A stretch of 64,000 bases of DNA, taken from contig CM069452.1 in the NCBI GenBank assembly GCA_035610835.1, forward strand, positions 65,134,919-65,198,918, read 5' to 3'. The stretch is from Ophiura sarsii (Eukaryota; Echinodermata; Ophiuroidea; Amphilepidida; Ophiuridae). The notes under the pieces were generated by a model. That model searched no databases. It had not been told where the DNA came from and saw nothing but the letters and a program-made list of their open reading frames with translations. Made by a program: the position numbers and the translations under genes. Positions 49,111 through 60,457 of the stretch are shown piece by piece (positions within the stretch are counted from its first letter, which is position 1; each line of letters starts with the position of its first letter).

Positions 49111-50139
49111 TGAAGTGAGAGGTAGATCTGAATCTTACTGGATGGAATAAGAAGACTGTTGATAGAGTGAATGAGGAGAGAGATATGTACTCTACACTTG
49201 TGTTTGTTATCCTTAGGGGTGGAGGGGATGTGGGAGTGTGAGAACAGAGAGAAGAACAGAATAGTTTATGAAGTTACTCTATTTCTGAAGGAAGTTCGCC
49301 TGCAAAGAGCGTTGAACTCTACCGGTTGGAATTGACTTGACATTTTGAGCCGGGCTAAGTCGTGTAACACCTTAATAGTTAACAAGTATTGCGAAAACTA
49401 CATGTGGTCTACTTTTAAAATGAAATTAGTTTGATATGGGGCAAGGAAAAATTAGACGAAAGAATCGCAGAATTGATTGTTCTGACGGTTTTGCTTCAAA
49501 GAAGCGAGTGGTTGATCATAAACATGGCTTCAGTTGGTACTGTCGAGTGTTGCCTGGTACACAAGAATGAACTGACATTTCAAGTCGCACTCCTATGATT
49601 GTGGATTCTTCACTTAGAAAGTCCCCTGTTATTACATCAAAACAGGGCTGAACATTAGTAGGGTCTGGGGCCATGTTTTGCGGGCCGCAGATTTTTTATA
49701 CAAAACCCAGGCTTAACACTAAAAAACCATTAGGGTCCACAGGAAGTTTAGCTTAGTCTGAGCTATGTGTCGAAAGGTGTACATATTTGAAATATCACAA
49801 CTACATGTAACAGTGGAATGATGCTGCTGTCACAAATATTTAAGCGCCGTCTTGATTAATTATTGCATCCAATTAAAGCGTCAAAACAATCCTCTGGTGG
49901 CATAAATCACACAAATGACGTCATGATTAACTATATAGGATGAACTTGTATGATGTTGTTGATGGGGGATGAATGGTGGTTGAACATTGATTGGATATTA
50001 AAAGAGTCTGTTCCGTGAACATTATGTTATGGCGATGTGGCCTACTAGCGGCACTCGGTCCAATGAATGCTTCAGTTTTAGGTGCGGATGACCTATAATA
50101 GGTCATGCAAATAGGTGTAGGACTCTGTGATGGAGAAAA

Positions 50140-50271
50140 ATCTGTAATGCGTGCGTGTGGCCCAAACCATGTGCGTGTTGCCATAATCGCGTGTGTACAC
50201 TTGGATAAACTTTGCATGCTGATTGATAAAAATGAATATTTCTCGCCAATTTGGAACTGATCAAACTATAG
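50140..50271 (+). mobile_element. CTATAG MITE, copy 5, 3' part
   Basis: Contains GTACACTTGGATAAAC and ends CGCCAATTTGGAACTGATC then AAACTATAG, matching the right half of the family. The left part is diverged or missing; the start is approximate. Confidence 0.6.
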
Positions 50272-52745
50272 TTCTAAGCTTTTATATGCATATAAATGCT
50301 TGGGAGGAAATGGTTGTGGTTGTATCGAGACTAAAAATATATAAAATGGTGGTAAGGGCTGACTTTTTTGTGGGGGGAGCAGGGATAGTGCTACTGGGGG
50401 TTCTTGCGCGTTTAGCGCATATTTTTTCATTTTGGCGCAATAAAATAGCTGAAAATCCAAAATAACCCCTTATTTTTCATACTTTTATGGGGTTCAGGGT
50501 TCTACAAAACCCTACTTTAAAAACCTAGCGCTACCCCTGGGGGAGAGAGTTAACCAAGAGTACAAGTCAGGAATATGTTTGAACCACACAATGGCAGTTC
50601 TGTGTGTGAATGTCAGAAGGGGAGGGAGGGATTTGGCTGGAATATCCTTGATGGGAACGAAAAGTAAGCACTTTGACTGTAAAATCTTGTGTTGAGTTAG
50701 TGTCAACATTTTAACACTTCCAATTTGTGCTTTCATGTCACAAGTAAATAATCCAAGCCACTGTTGGTTTTACCTGACACAAATGGGCTCTTGTACAATA
50801 ATTGTCAGGATATCGCACCGTAACAATAAAATACCGTTTGGCTTGTGTTCTATTCAAAGTCAAAAACAGGTGGGAAGTTCACGGTGTATTAATGATAAGG
50901 AAATAAAAATCAATCATTTCTTTTGGGTTCAATCTGTACTTCTGTGGGTCGTGATGTCGTATGATATTTAACTGTACGAATCATTTTTTGAAGAATCTAT
51001 AGCGTTGTTGCTTAATGCAACTGTTTGCGGTGTACATCCATCAATGTATTCATGGTCGCGTGTTGGATGACATGTACGACCGTAGGAAATGCAATGTTGT
51101 CGCGAATCGAGTTAAAGCCCGTAATGCATTCATTATCAATGATTTGTTTGTTTAAAAAAAGAAAATTAATGACTCCACGTCAGTTTTATTACTTTAGTAA
51201 CCATTTACATCTTTTTACTTAAGAAGGGGAATAAATCATTTTGAAAATTACGGTTTTGTACTCCGACTGGAAACATCCGATAAGGGTATTAGTGCACCTT
51301 TTGTTTTGTTTGATTGTGATGTTAAGGGGGGATATATCATTGAGAGTGAAATCATAGCTCATCAATAGAGGGGATGATTTTCTCCAGGATTATCTCTATT
51401 GAAATGTTGTGTGGAGCTGATCTATGTCTGTTTCGCACACACCTGTATGACGAGCATGTTTGAAAAGCCCGGTAAACAGCTTGGGTATTGTTAGTCTATT
51501 GCGGCAATTACAGTATCTAATAGCTAACGGGATACATAATAATCAGTTTGATAAAAAACAAAACCGTGAAAGTAAAAATACTTCTCATATTTGAAACATA
51601 TTTATTTAATACACACATTCACCGATGCGATAGATGTAATGCTATTTGTGAAGTTTATAGACACTTATTACACCCAGTTTTTTATTACACGTAAACTCGA
51701 ACCCATGATGAGCGTGATGGACAATAGCACATTCCTAGTGATGTAATGCATCTGGGAACGAGAGTGGCATATTATTTATGGATATTGAAAAGTTTTTTTA
51801 TGACAGGGCGAAAGGCTAATCGGTTTTTTGTGTTGAGCGACCTTGGTCGGAAACACACATAGCTAAATATTTTGTACATATTAGTTGCAACTAATTGATA
51901 ATGGAAGAATTACTTAGTTAATATTTAATTTGGGATACTTGGATGCCAAAAACGTGGATTCTATTTCCCGAAATCCGAACAAAATACCTAGAAATAGGGG
52001 GATTTTAAAAACAATACAATACAATAAGACAAAACATTAGAATACAATCGAATCCAAACATATAGGAAACACCATGGCAGGTATTACCTACCACATAGAA
52101 ATACATAAGAAATTTACCACTTTTTAGCCAACCTTTGTACAAAATTGATTGTAACTTTGTGAAGGAATGTCCGATTTCAATCAAATTTGAAGCAAAAGAA
52201 AGCTTACATTTTGAGCATGGTTTTAAGTCAAAAATTTTCATTTTGTCATTTCAACAATATATCCCCCCTTAACCCCCTGGGCACTACCTGTCTTTCGTAC
52301 AATAATTCCCATTGGTCAATAACATGATATAATCATTTTGATGACCAATTACAGTTTTGCTTATAACTATTTTATGCTAATATTTTTTGAAAATTGTAAT
52401 TATTCTAACGATGTCTCTGATTGGCACAATATTTAACACATTCTAAATTTCAACCAATCGGCCGGTAGTTCTCAGGGGGTTAAAACCCAGTGGCAAATTC
52501 TAACCAATGAGACAGATTGGAACAGAATTATTGGATATAAATATTTTTGAAGCAAATTTTCACCAGCTAAAGATATACAGGGTGAAAAACGCAGTTCTCA
52601 CTGTTAGGGGGAAGTATGCACGACAGGATTTATAGGTCCCAGGCACATATCAGGTCATTCATAGATAGAATTAAGCGCTTCAAATTATGAGGGATGCTTT
52701 ATTCTACCATGTAAATCACGTAGGCCTGAATACCTGTGACTTTAA

Positions 52746-53101
52746 AGGTAGATGTTCTGATTGCTGGCCCGATTTTCAACTTGATGTTTTCTATTTTACA
52801 TGAAAGATCATCCTTAAAATTGTCACATTCCAAGGTTTGAGTGGCATAACTCCAATGGGTCTAATTTTAGAAGCACAAGGTCACAAGAATTTTGCGCATG
52901 GAGTAGTATACAAATTGGCTGGTGGATAACCACCTTTGGCAGTAATTCACCACATTTTAGCCTATAATTTCTAAATGGAACATTTCTGTCCCCAAGATTT
53001 TACAGACATAATCAGAAAAATATGGGGATTCTTCTGATATCAAGATATCATGATGTAAAAAGAAAACATAGCCTAAAAAAAAGTGATCAGAACATACACC
53101 T
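52746..53101 (-). mobile_element. TTAA-type MITE, AGGTGTA ends, copy 2, inverted
   Basis: Ends AGGTAGATGTTCTGAT and GATCAGAACATACACCT are inverted repeats flanked by TTAA (52742-52745 and 53102-53105). It is 356 bp and homologous in reverse orientation to 48084-48426. Confidence 0.8.
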
Positions 53102-53901
53102 TTAAGTACACTATATTCAAACTTTTTGAGGCCAAACAAAATAAGCAAATAAAATAATTCTCTACTTAATATAAATGTTGACTAAACCATAACCGACTAT
53201 TGAATTGTAGCTTTTCTGTACCAGTGCAGTGACGGGTCAACCCATTAGCTCGCTTTTCATTTTGTTCAAGGAATCAACCAAGTGTGACCACTCGGTTCTA
53301 TTCACTTTAATTACAGTGTTGAAAGATTTGACAAAGTGTCTTTCCGCCGTTGTTCCCTTTTGAATGCGATACCCCATTAAAAACACTCTGCCACAATAAC
53401 AATGTTATTGTGTTGTGTTTCACAATTGAATATACAACGATTTGCAATTTTCCAGTAGGTTTAAATGTAGGAGGTTGATATCGTATGATTTTTCATGGTG
53501 TGGAGGCATGAATAAGAAAGAAGTCGGGTCAATGTAACCTTATCAACTCGCTCTCATTAACTCTCCATCACTCAAGTATTGAAAAAAGCACTCATGCAAA
53601 CTTTAAGCATGCATACTCATTGGTAGAACTGAGTAGGTTATTCTTAAAGGCATATTATGTGATCTTTTCTAGGGAGCGCCCTCTGTTCATGATTTTTTTT
53701 AGAAAGTAGATTTTCTTGCAAATTTACATATATTTTTTTATTCCACAAATCACAATTTCTCTCTCGATACCCACTTTTTCCATGTATTGATATTATGTCA
53801 CAATTGATGTTTTTCAGTGAAGGTCTGCCACTTTTTTAAACACATGTAATTGAGTTTAAAAATCAATACTAAATGTTCCATTTTTCTCTTTCTTTCTACA
53901 G

Positions 53902-53974
53902 AACCATCGACACCAAAGAAATGCAGGGCTCGTTTCGGGGTAGATCAACAAGAGTACTGGTGCAAGCCATGCAG
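53902..53974 (+). CDS. TCF7L2: TCF exon 6 of window: CRARF / first part of C-clamp
   Basis: A 73-nt micro-exon after TTTCTTTCTACAG. It encodes [20 protein letters not shown] followed by CKPC, with Cys263, Cys276 and Cys279. The fourth clamp cysteine is in the next exon. In the family the C-clamp is a zinc-dependent second DNA-binding element that reads helper sites. The 3' splice donor is GCAAGT, not GT: joining CCATGCAG to GAGGAAG in the last exon restores CRRKKKC exactly, so the GC donor is required by the protein. Reading past the donor stays open to a stop near 54149, giving an alternative tail without the last cysteine. Confidence 0.95.
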
Positions 53975-54381
53975 GCAAGTCCTGAAAATAAATAGAGCCT
54001 ACAGGGATGCAAGACTTCCGGAATTCCGGAAATTTTGCCATAAAAAAAAGAATTCCGGATTTTTGGAAGAAGGAAAAGAAGGAAACAAATCGTTCTTTTT
54101 TTTTTCTTTCTTTTTTTTTTTTTTTGCATTTCCGCATAAAAAGAGTTAACATGTTTTTTTAGGGGGGTGATACTCTATATCCTATTCTCCAGACAAGCCC
54201 CTATAACATTTTGACACCGCATTCAAATGCTTGGGCCATCTGTCCAAGCTTGCGTAAAAAGTTCAGGAAATTGATCAATCACCCACTTGCATCCCTGGAA
54301 TAGGGCCTATTTATTGTATGTGTGACCAAGTCACTTAACCTCAAGTTTCAAGTCTAGTCATAGGCAAATGTGACTCAAAAT

Positions 54382-54914
54382 TACACATTTCAACAAGAAT
54401 AAGTTCCCCTTATGAGTTACCCCATCAAAACGAGCTTTGGCACATATGATGTGCATGTGCACAGCAACACTAGAGCGGGGCTATAGCTACGCAGGTGTTA
54501 GAATGCATGAATGAGCACACATTGAATGGAGGAATACCTCAATTCAAAAGTTGCCAAATGATGTATTGAAGGAGGATTGTTAAGCAACTTGAACCAGGGT
54601 CTTTGCTTGAACACCGCACAGTTGTTGTGCTGCTTGAATGAGTGTTCAAGCAAAGACCGTAGTTCAAGACCCTGGTTCAAGCTGCTTGACCACCCTCCTT
54701 CAATACATCATTTAGCAACTTTTGAATTGAGTTATTCCTCCATTCAATGTGTGCTCTTACAAGCATTACAACACCTGCATAGTTATAACTCCGTTCTAGT
54801 GTTGCTGTGCTCACGTACATTATGTGTGCCAAAACTTGTTTCATTGGAGTAACTCATTAAAAAAAGATATTAGGCATTATCTAGAGGGGAACTTATTTTT
54901 GTTGAACTGTGTAT
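54382..54914. repeat. Large fold-back (about 250-bp arms) in the C-clamp intron
   Basis: The left arm begins CACATTTCAACAAGAATAAG, the right arm ends with the complement CTTATTTTTGTTGAACTGTG. Matching blocks continue inward (GAGCACACATTGAATGGAGG, CAATTCAAAAGTTGC, GATGTATTGAAGGAGG, CTTGAACCAGGGTCTT) to a short centre near 54640. The arms agree at most positions, with one 20-30 bp extra block on the right. It may be a long-terminal-inverted-repeat transposon remnant. Confidence 0.85.
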
Positions 54915-54956
54915 ATCAGGTCTTAATCATATTTTCCCACATGATGAAGTCAAAGA

Positions 54957-55095
54957 CAGTCCAATAAGTCAAGTCAAGGCAAGGTGGGGGTTGGCTCAAG
55001 TCAAGTCAACTGGTTTAACTCGAGTTAAGTCAACTAGTTGACTCAAGTCAAGGCACTGGTTTAGCTCAAGTCAAGTTTAATCATTTTACATAGGT
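54957..55095 (+). repeat. Degenerate CAAGT/TCAAG-rich repeat
   Basis: Dense irregular repeats of CAAGTCAAG and AACTCGAGTTAAG just downstream of the fold-back, about 250 bp before the last exon. Confidence 0.7.
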
Positions 55096-55344
55096 TACAT
55101 CAAGTCATACTCCTCAATAGTACAGGCACAATAATATTCATATTGACAGTAGATTTTTTTGTGAGGACTCAACTAGCAATTGTAGCACCAGACAAAAGTG
55201 CTGGGTCTTTGGGAAGGTTACTTTGGCCATGTGCAGTCTTTCAAAGTCATACTTTGGGCTAAAACAAATATTGTTGCACTAATAAACTCTGTACCATCGT
55301 ATCCGATTATTTACTAAAATCTTCTCATTGTTTACTCTTTGCAG

Positions 55345-56014
55345 GAGGAAGAAGAAGTGCATTCGCTACGTCGCCACAGATGAAAATGGCGACAAGGCCG
55401 ACGACAGTGGTCCTGAAGACATGGAGCATTCTCCCGGATCACCCAGTCTGGGTTCTCCACCATCTCCCCGGCCTTCCACCTCACGTAGTCCTATCAATTC
55501 AATACACAATTCACACCCAGCCGATGGACATTCATCGCATTCGGTGGGGTCGCCGCCGTCGTCGTCGAAACCGACCAGCAGCGCCTCCGCCAGTTCCGCC
55601 TCGGCCTCGTCCTCCTCCGCCACCCACCCGGCGGAGAGGTCGAGTCACTCCACGTTGTCGTTGCACCACACACCGTCCATGTCACGAACACCGTCAATCC
55701 TCTCGCAGCCTTCGTCCCCTTTCGGACAGACTTCGCCAGCAATGGTACCGTTACCTCACACCTCGCACTCAGGGTACCCGGGCCCGCACACGCAGGCCCC
55801 GGTCCTGGTCTACCCCTCCTCTCCGCTGTCCATGTATCCGCATTTAGGCTCGCCGGAGGCTTTCAGGAGTCACCACCACCTAACTAACGGGATGCTACAT
55901 CATCACGGACTTATATCCTCAGTGCCCCCTCCTCCGAGGCCCCCGATAAGAAGAAACGGTAGTGCGGACGTACCGCAGGACTTATCAATGAAATCTGCAA
56001 CAGTATCTGCGTAG
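55345..56014 (+). CDS. TCF7L2: TCF terminal exon: end of C-clamp, E-tail, stop
   Basis: The acceptor is ACTCTTTGCAG; TAG stop at 56012-56014. It encodes 222 residues after completing Arg280. It opens with RKKKCIRYVATDENGDK (fourth clamp cysteine, Cys285), then a low-complexity Ser/Pro/His tail with a long Ser/Ala run near 55550-55625. The last residues include PQDLSMK (490-496), which matches the CtBP-binding consensus PxDLSxK, then SATVSA. Vertebrate TCF7L2 carries two weaker PLSL motifs instead. G+C is much higher than in the introns. Long ORFs in other frames here are composition shadows. Confidence 0.95.
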
Positions 56015-56498
56015 TGCTAAACATGTGTTTCTTGTGTGTTTTTGTTACGTGTAAATATATTATAAATTCATTCGTGCATGGACAACTCTTGTGAAGGATG
56101 CTCCTCCTCCTTGCTCACCAATTGAGGGCGCTGTGTATCAACCGACCTACCAGTTTGGGGGCTGTGTGTGCTGCTGACCATGATTACAAGGCTTCGCTTG
56201 AGCTGCTTCGAGGCGTTGTTGCTGGGATGTTTATTACATAATGTTCAGAGAGTATTACAGGTGCTTGTGCCTGATTAGTGTTTTCAGTGCTGTGGGTCGT
56301 CGACAAATTCATCTGGGAAAGCTCGTGTGATTTGCCGACTGCTCTCCGGATGTTAAAATCTGTATTATTTAAGTATACTGATATTGTACAAGAGGCTTTG
56401 TGTTTTTAACAGTACATCTTCATTTCAGGTTTTGGTACAAAAGCTCTTAAAACTCTGTTCAGAGTCAAATGAAACCTGACACTTGCACAGGATATGGT

Positions 56499-56762
56499 AT
56501 AATTCAAGGGTTTAAGTGCAACAAATGGCTATCTGCATTTTGGGCCAAAATGGATTTTGGTATCAAAATGATCCGCACAAGATCAGGAACCTAATATTCC
56601 TAATGATTTATAATGCACAACGTTCTATTGAGTAACAATTATAATCTTTTAACTTGTCAAAGCCAGAAGGTGACAATGATGGGTACAAATCTTTTAATTC
56701 ACTTTTTCTCAAAATATCCTAAATGCAGATAGCCCTTTGTTGCACTTAACCCTCGAATTGTA
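56499..56762. repeat. Inverted-repeat element in the 3' UTR
   Basis: ATTCAAGGGTTTAAGTGCAA then ATGGCTATCTGCATTT pairs with AAATGCAGATAGCCCTTTG then TTGCACTTAACCCTCGAAT. Arms are about 40 bp. It probably lies in the transcript and could form a hairpin. Confidence 0.75.
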
Positions 56763-56958
56763 CTGTAAACACATTTGATTGCATTTTTGAGCAGCAAACC
56801 AGTGGGGTCATGTTTCAAATGAAACTGAACAGGGTATAGACGTGAATGCACAACATTCAAAGATGTGCGGAATAACTGTACGTAATCTTTAGGCATTTTG
56901 TAGAATTATAGGTTGTACAATGAAAACTTGGTTCATTTATCAATTTTATTCGATTATT

Positions 56959-57121
56959 AGTTGCCTTCAAAAATCATTGAACACTCGCTGATAAGAGTAT
57001 TTCAAGTGTCTGTTGCAGGATGCTTTATCCAGGTGCATTATGGTTGAGAATGACTGCTTGTAACTCACTTTTTATTCTGCATACTTGAATGCCAGTGGCT
57101 AAGGATTTTTGAAGGCAACAA
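56959..57121. repeat. Short inverted-repeat MITE
   Basis: AGTTGCCTTCAAAAATC at the left pairs with GATTTTTGAAGGCAACAA at the right; 163 bp. Just upstream of the candidate polyadenylation signals. Confidence 0.65.
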
Positions 57122-58482
57122 TAGTTTTGGCAAATTAATGTAGCAATGCTAAGGGTTCTTGAAGTCACTCAATCTGATGTTTTCCATGTTAATGTTGCAC
57201 TTATGTTTTCTCCACGTCCACAAACAATTCCAAAGTTTCGCTTAATCGTGATGTGCCCTGATAAATAAATTGATTGATACAATGACAGACAATAAAGGGA
57301 TTTTATAAAACATGCCATAACCATAGGCTCGTATGTGTCAGAAAAGTTGATAGAACATTTACAAAATGCATCAACATGTTCTGTAATCATAAGTGTATAA
57401 TAACATATCATCACGCCTGTATTGAAAGCATGCATCCCGAGCCATACCCAGAACCTTAATAATACCACGCTTTTCAGTACTCACTAGCTATAGAAAAAAT
57501 GGAACATTCTTCCCAACATGAGTGTGTTGAGCCTACTTTTTATCACAGAATTTGATATTATTTTGTGTAGCATTGCCACAATGATTTCATGAGCCAGACT
57601 TGGTGCAACTCTTTTAGGGCACTACATGCAGATTTCTGTTTCAGCTTCTGTTAAAGCCTTTTTGATTGGTTTCAAAAAAAGAATTACCATTCATTTAGCC
57701 AATCGCAGATGGCGAATGTTGTGCAAGTGCTGAAATTGATCAAAGGTCAATTCTGAATGGTTAATTTGTATTCTATCAAGACAGCAACCAATCAGAGAGG
57801 TCCTTAGTTGAGGCAAGAGAGTAGAGCGCCTATGGGGTTAATGTTAGTTTCATGATACATGGTTGTTGACTTAGACTAGGGCTGTGGTACAAAGATCAGT
57901 TACAGCTCACTGACTGAGCTAAACAAATTGTGCGTTCACTTTCTCAATGTTGGATTCTCAATTCTCAAACCCCCTGGTTTGCTTTTCGAAAAAGGTCAGT
58001 GAATGATTGATGTTGCCAACACTATTGTTCCCGTTTATTAGTCGCGAGGAGTTTGGAGCAGATAAATCACCATCTTAAATAGATTATGTCGTCTGAAATT
58101 GGCAAGCAATTGTTCGAGGGGAAAGAAACTAGATGTCATATTGAGAGAAATGTACAGACATAAAAAAAAGCGAGGATGCTGTAATAAATCCGTTATGTGT
58201 CCCGTCCGCTAACTACTTGTTTTGTTTGTTAATGTTACAACGTCGAATTGTGAATGATAATGATTGAAGTAGATCGTGCACGCGTATTCATGGTTGTACA
58301 CATTTTGCGCGCTCAATTTTTGTGCTCTTCGAGTGCGGGACAGGCTGACCGATTTGTTGAATATGTAGTCAGGTTCTTGAAAATAATTACAACAATTCAG
58401 CAAGCGGTTTTCTAGGGAATAGTGTTTGGACTGTCTTGGGTGGGACATTGAAATTTTCAAAATGATGAAATGTGCACACCTA

Positions 58483-58634
58483 TGGAAGGAAATTCTCTAT
58501 CTCTGAAGGAAAATCCTATATTTTTAAAAATTCTCTATTTTGAAGGAAAATTCTATATTTTGAAGGAAAATTCTATATTTTGAATGGAAATTCTCTATTT
58601 TGAAGGAAAATGTTCTAGTTTGAATGGAAATTCA
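58483..58634 (+). repeat. Short tandem repeat, TTCTCTATTTTGAAGGAAAA unit
   Basis: About seven imperfect copies of a 20-bp unit, with TCTCTATT/TCTATATT variants and GAAGG/GAATGG variants. Non-coding, 3' of the gene. Confidence 0.85.
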
Positions 58635-59777
58635 TGCCATCTTTGCCACTAAGATGTGCACTTTTCCAAATAAGACAATTGCCACTGCCTGGTGGTTACA
58701 TTCCACGTTAGAGACCTATTTGTTGTTGTCTGCAAATGTTTTGTTTGGACTGAGTGACGGCTCATTGGCTTTAAGTTGCTTTACTCTTTGCTACAGCTGG
58801 CCTCTTGCCTTTCATGCAAAGTATTACCCCAAAACACTGGCCCAATAAACCGAATGCATAATAAAAGGAGCCCAAAGTATGTCTGTCACAAGACATTCAC
58901 TTTGTATGGGCTTACAAAATACAGTCAAATGTATTAAGTTTTGTACTAAGTTGACAAAAACTTACAAAGATAGTCCAATACATGTTTAACTCACATTGTA
59001 AGCCATGTCCAAAAGAATAGGATGGAAGATTTTACAAACATTATAATGGTACTTTATGGAGTTAGTGATGTTGGTGTCAGTACATAATTGGATGAGTTCA
59101 CACCGTGACCGTCGGCCAACAGTAAGCCGTCGATAAGAGGTGTCATTAAGGAGACCAGTGAATCCACTGAAAGAATATCTTTGGCCGTAATTTCCCCTAT
59201 CCACACCTCTTATTCGTGGCCAACGTTCACCGTGTGAACTTGGCTTGCCTTAGAAATCAACACAGTTGTCATTATCCTTATCAGTGACAAGCTGTTCAAA
59301 CTCATGTTGACAACTCGCCAATATCTGAAATGTGAGATAAAGATGTCTGCATCTCTAATGGTGTGCATGATATTCATGAGAAAGGACAAATAATGTGTGG
59401 TTGTAGATTCAGTTGGCCATAAGAAAACAGCGTAACTTTTGAGGGGGAAGGCAGGCAGGGAGGGGGTGGAGTTGTTTTCTGTTTATATTCAAATTGTTAG
59501 AAAATTATTACATTGTTTTTGAAAATCAAAAGTGATAACTAATCAGCAGAAATGTGTTATATTTGAATAGCATTATTCTAAAATTAGTCATTTCTGAGCG
59601 CTCGGTTAAAAAAAAGGTGTATTTTTGAGCAATTTTGCTGCTTTTTATGTTCACAATTGTAGTGAACCTTTCATGAACCTTATTACACTCCTAGGAAACC
59701 CAAACAACTAGGATGCGTGAAAATAAGTGATCTAGAAAATGTGCATATTATTACCAGTATTCACTTCAGTTAGATCC

Positions 59778-60234
59778 CACGGCTGTTTGATCCCACATAA
59801 TTTGTCCGTTTTATTCTGAGAACACCGTAACTTGCTGGCCCGGTTCTGGTTTTAAGTTATTCAAGTACCTGAATATACTGGCCATCTTTTGTAGAAATTT
59901 CAGAACATTTGTTGGTGCCATTTCTGTGAAATAGAGCTTTGAATATTATTATTTACTATAATAGCGCCCTCATCGGCCACATTTCCCATAGAGTTACATG
60001 TAAAATGTGTGTAAAGTAGAATCGGCCACATTTCCCATAGAGTAACATGTAAAATGTGTGTAAAGTAGAAAATGCAGATAATTTAAAAAGGGCTCGAACA
60101 ATTTTCGTGACATCTTTACCGTATACTCATATTCATTAGCGCTTCCTAAATCAGGTCAAACCATAACTGGGCCACTATTTAATCTTTTTTTAATCCATAA
60201 TTTTAATTATAAATCGGACAGTCAAACAGCCGTG
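59778..60234 (-). mobile_element. MITE with CACGGCTGTTTGA ends, copy 2, inverted
   Basis: Reverse-oriented relative of 42811-43218 with the same ends and a 4-bp flank duplication ATCC (59774-59777 and 60235-60238). It is 457 bp, 49 bp longer than copy 1. The extra length is explained by a tandem duplication of an internal 49-bp unit (59972-60020 and 60021-60069). Confidence 0.85.
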
Positions 60235-60457
60235 ATCCAGCCTGACCGTGTTGGGCCACATGTGTTCCTATCATGTTATGTCGTAAGTCTAACATTGATC
60301 AGTTATTGTTTCACGCCCTGACACAATGATATTCCTCTCGAGTCCAATACCCCGTAATGGTCGGAACAGACGTTGGCAATCGAGTCCAATAACCCTGCTC
60401 AGAGACAGACAGACGGTGTGCTTCCCAATACGGCGTGATAACACTGTAGGAGATTAA

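Larger units (their letters stand above)
36920..53901 (+). other. TCF 17-kb intron between HMG and C-clamp exons
   Basis: GTAATT to TTCTACAG, 16,982 bp. Holds three CTATAG MITE copies, TTAA MITEs, the truncated LINE, the CACGG MITE, the hAT MITE at 46540 and a CpG-rich stretch near 48.8-49.1 kb. Nothing recognised in 38800-40280, 43220-44410, 44450-46530 or 50280-52740. Confidence 0.85.
53975..55344 (+). other. GC-AG intron inside the C-clamp
   Basis: GCAAGT donor, CTTTGCAG acceptor, 1,370 bp. The donor after AG matches U1 well apart from the C at position 2, as is usual for GC donors. It contains the 533-bp fold-back and the CAAGT repeat. Confidence 0.9.
28574..56014 (+). other. TCF7L2: Partial TCF/LEF (TCF7L2-like) gene, seven 3' coding exons
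   Basis: Exons 28574-28721, 31011-31116, 35165-35344, 36004-36169, 36754-36919, 53902-53974 and 55345-56014 total 1509 nt, or 502 codons plus a stop, and every junction keeps the frame (phases 1, 2, 2, 0, 1, 2). Six acceptors end in AG; five donors are GT and one is GC. The product is a nuclear Wnt effector: residues 1-145 are the central Groucho-side region, about 162-236 the HMG box, 240-249 a lysine tail, 261-288 the C-clamp and 289-502 the E-tail. Residue numbers count from the first codon at 28574. The first exon starts in phase 0 without a family-typical N terminus, so the beta-catenin-binding part lies upstream. The C-clamp points to TCF7L2/TCF7 type rather than LEF1. Confidence 0.95.
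56015..57300 (+). other. Probable 3' UTR of the TCF gene, end not fixed
   Basis: No coding signal follows the stop. Candidate polyadenylation signals AATAAA lie at 57264-57269 and 57291-57296; more occur further on (58844-58849). The UTR may therefore run 1.3 kb or more. It contains an inverted-repeat element at 56499-56762 and another at 56959-57121. Transcript data would be needed to fix the end. Confidence 0.45.

Noticed and set aside
55380..55847. 155-codon Arg/Pro-rich ORF overlapping the last exon
   Set aside because: Another frame of the GC-rich E-tail exon; the frame that continues the C-clamp is the real one.
15122..57746. Scattered CTTTGATC/GATCAAAG sites (about 15122, 19034, 22815, 27309, 40662, 57738) as autoregulatory TCF sites
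   Set aside because: Not searched exhaustively; the number is only slightly above what base composition predicts, and one is the duplicate allele of another.
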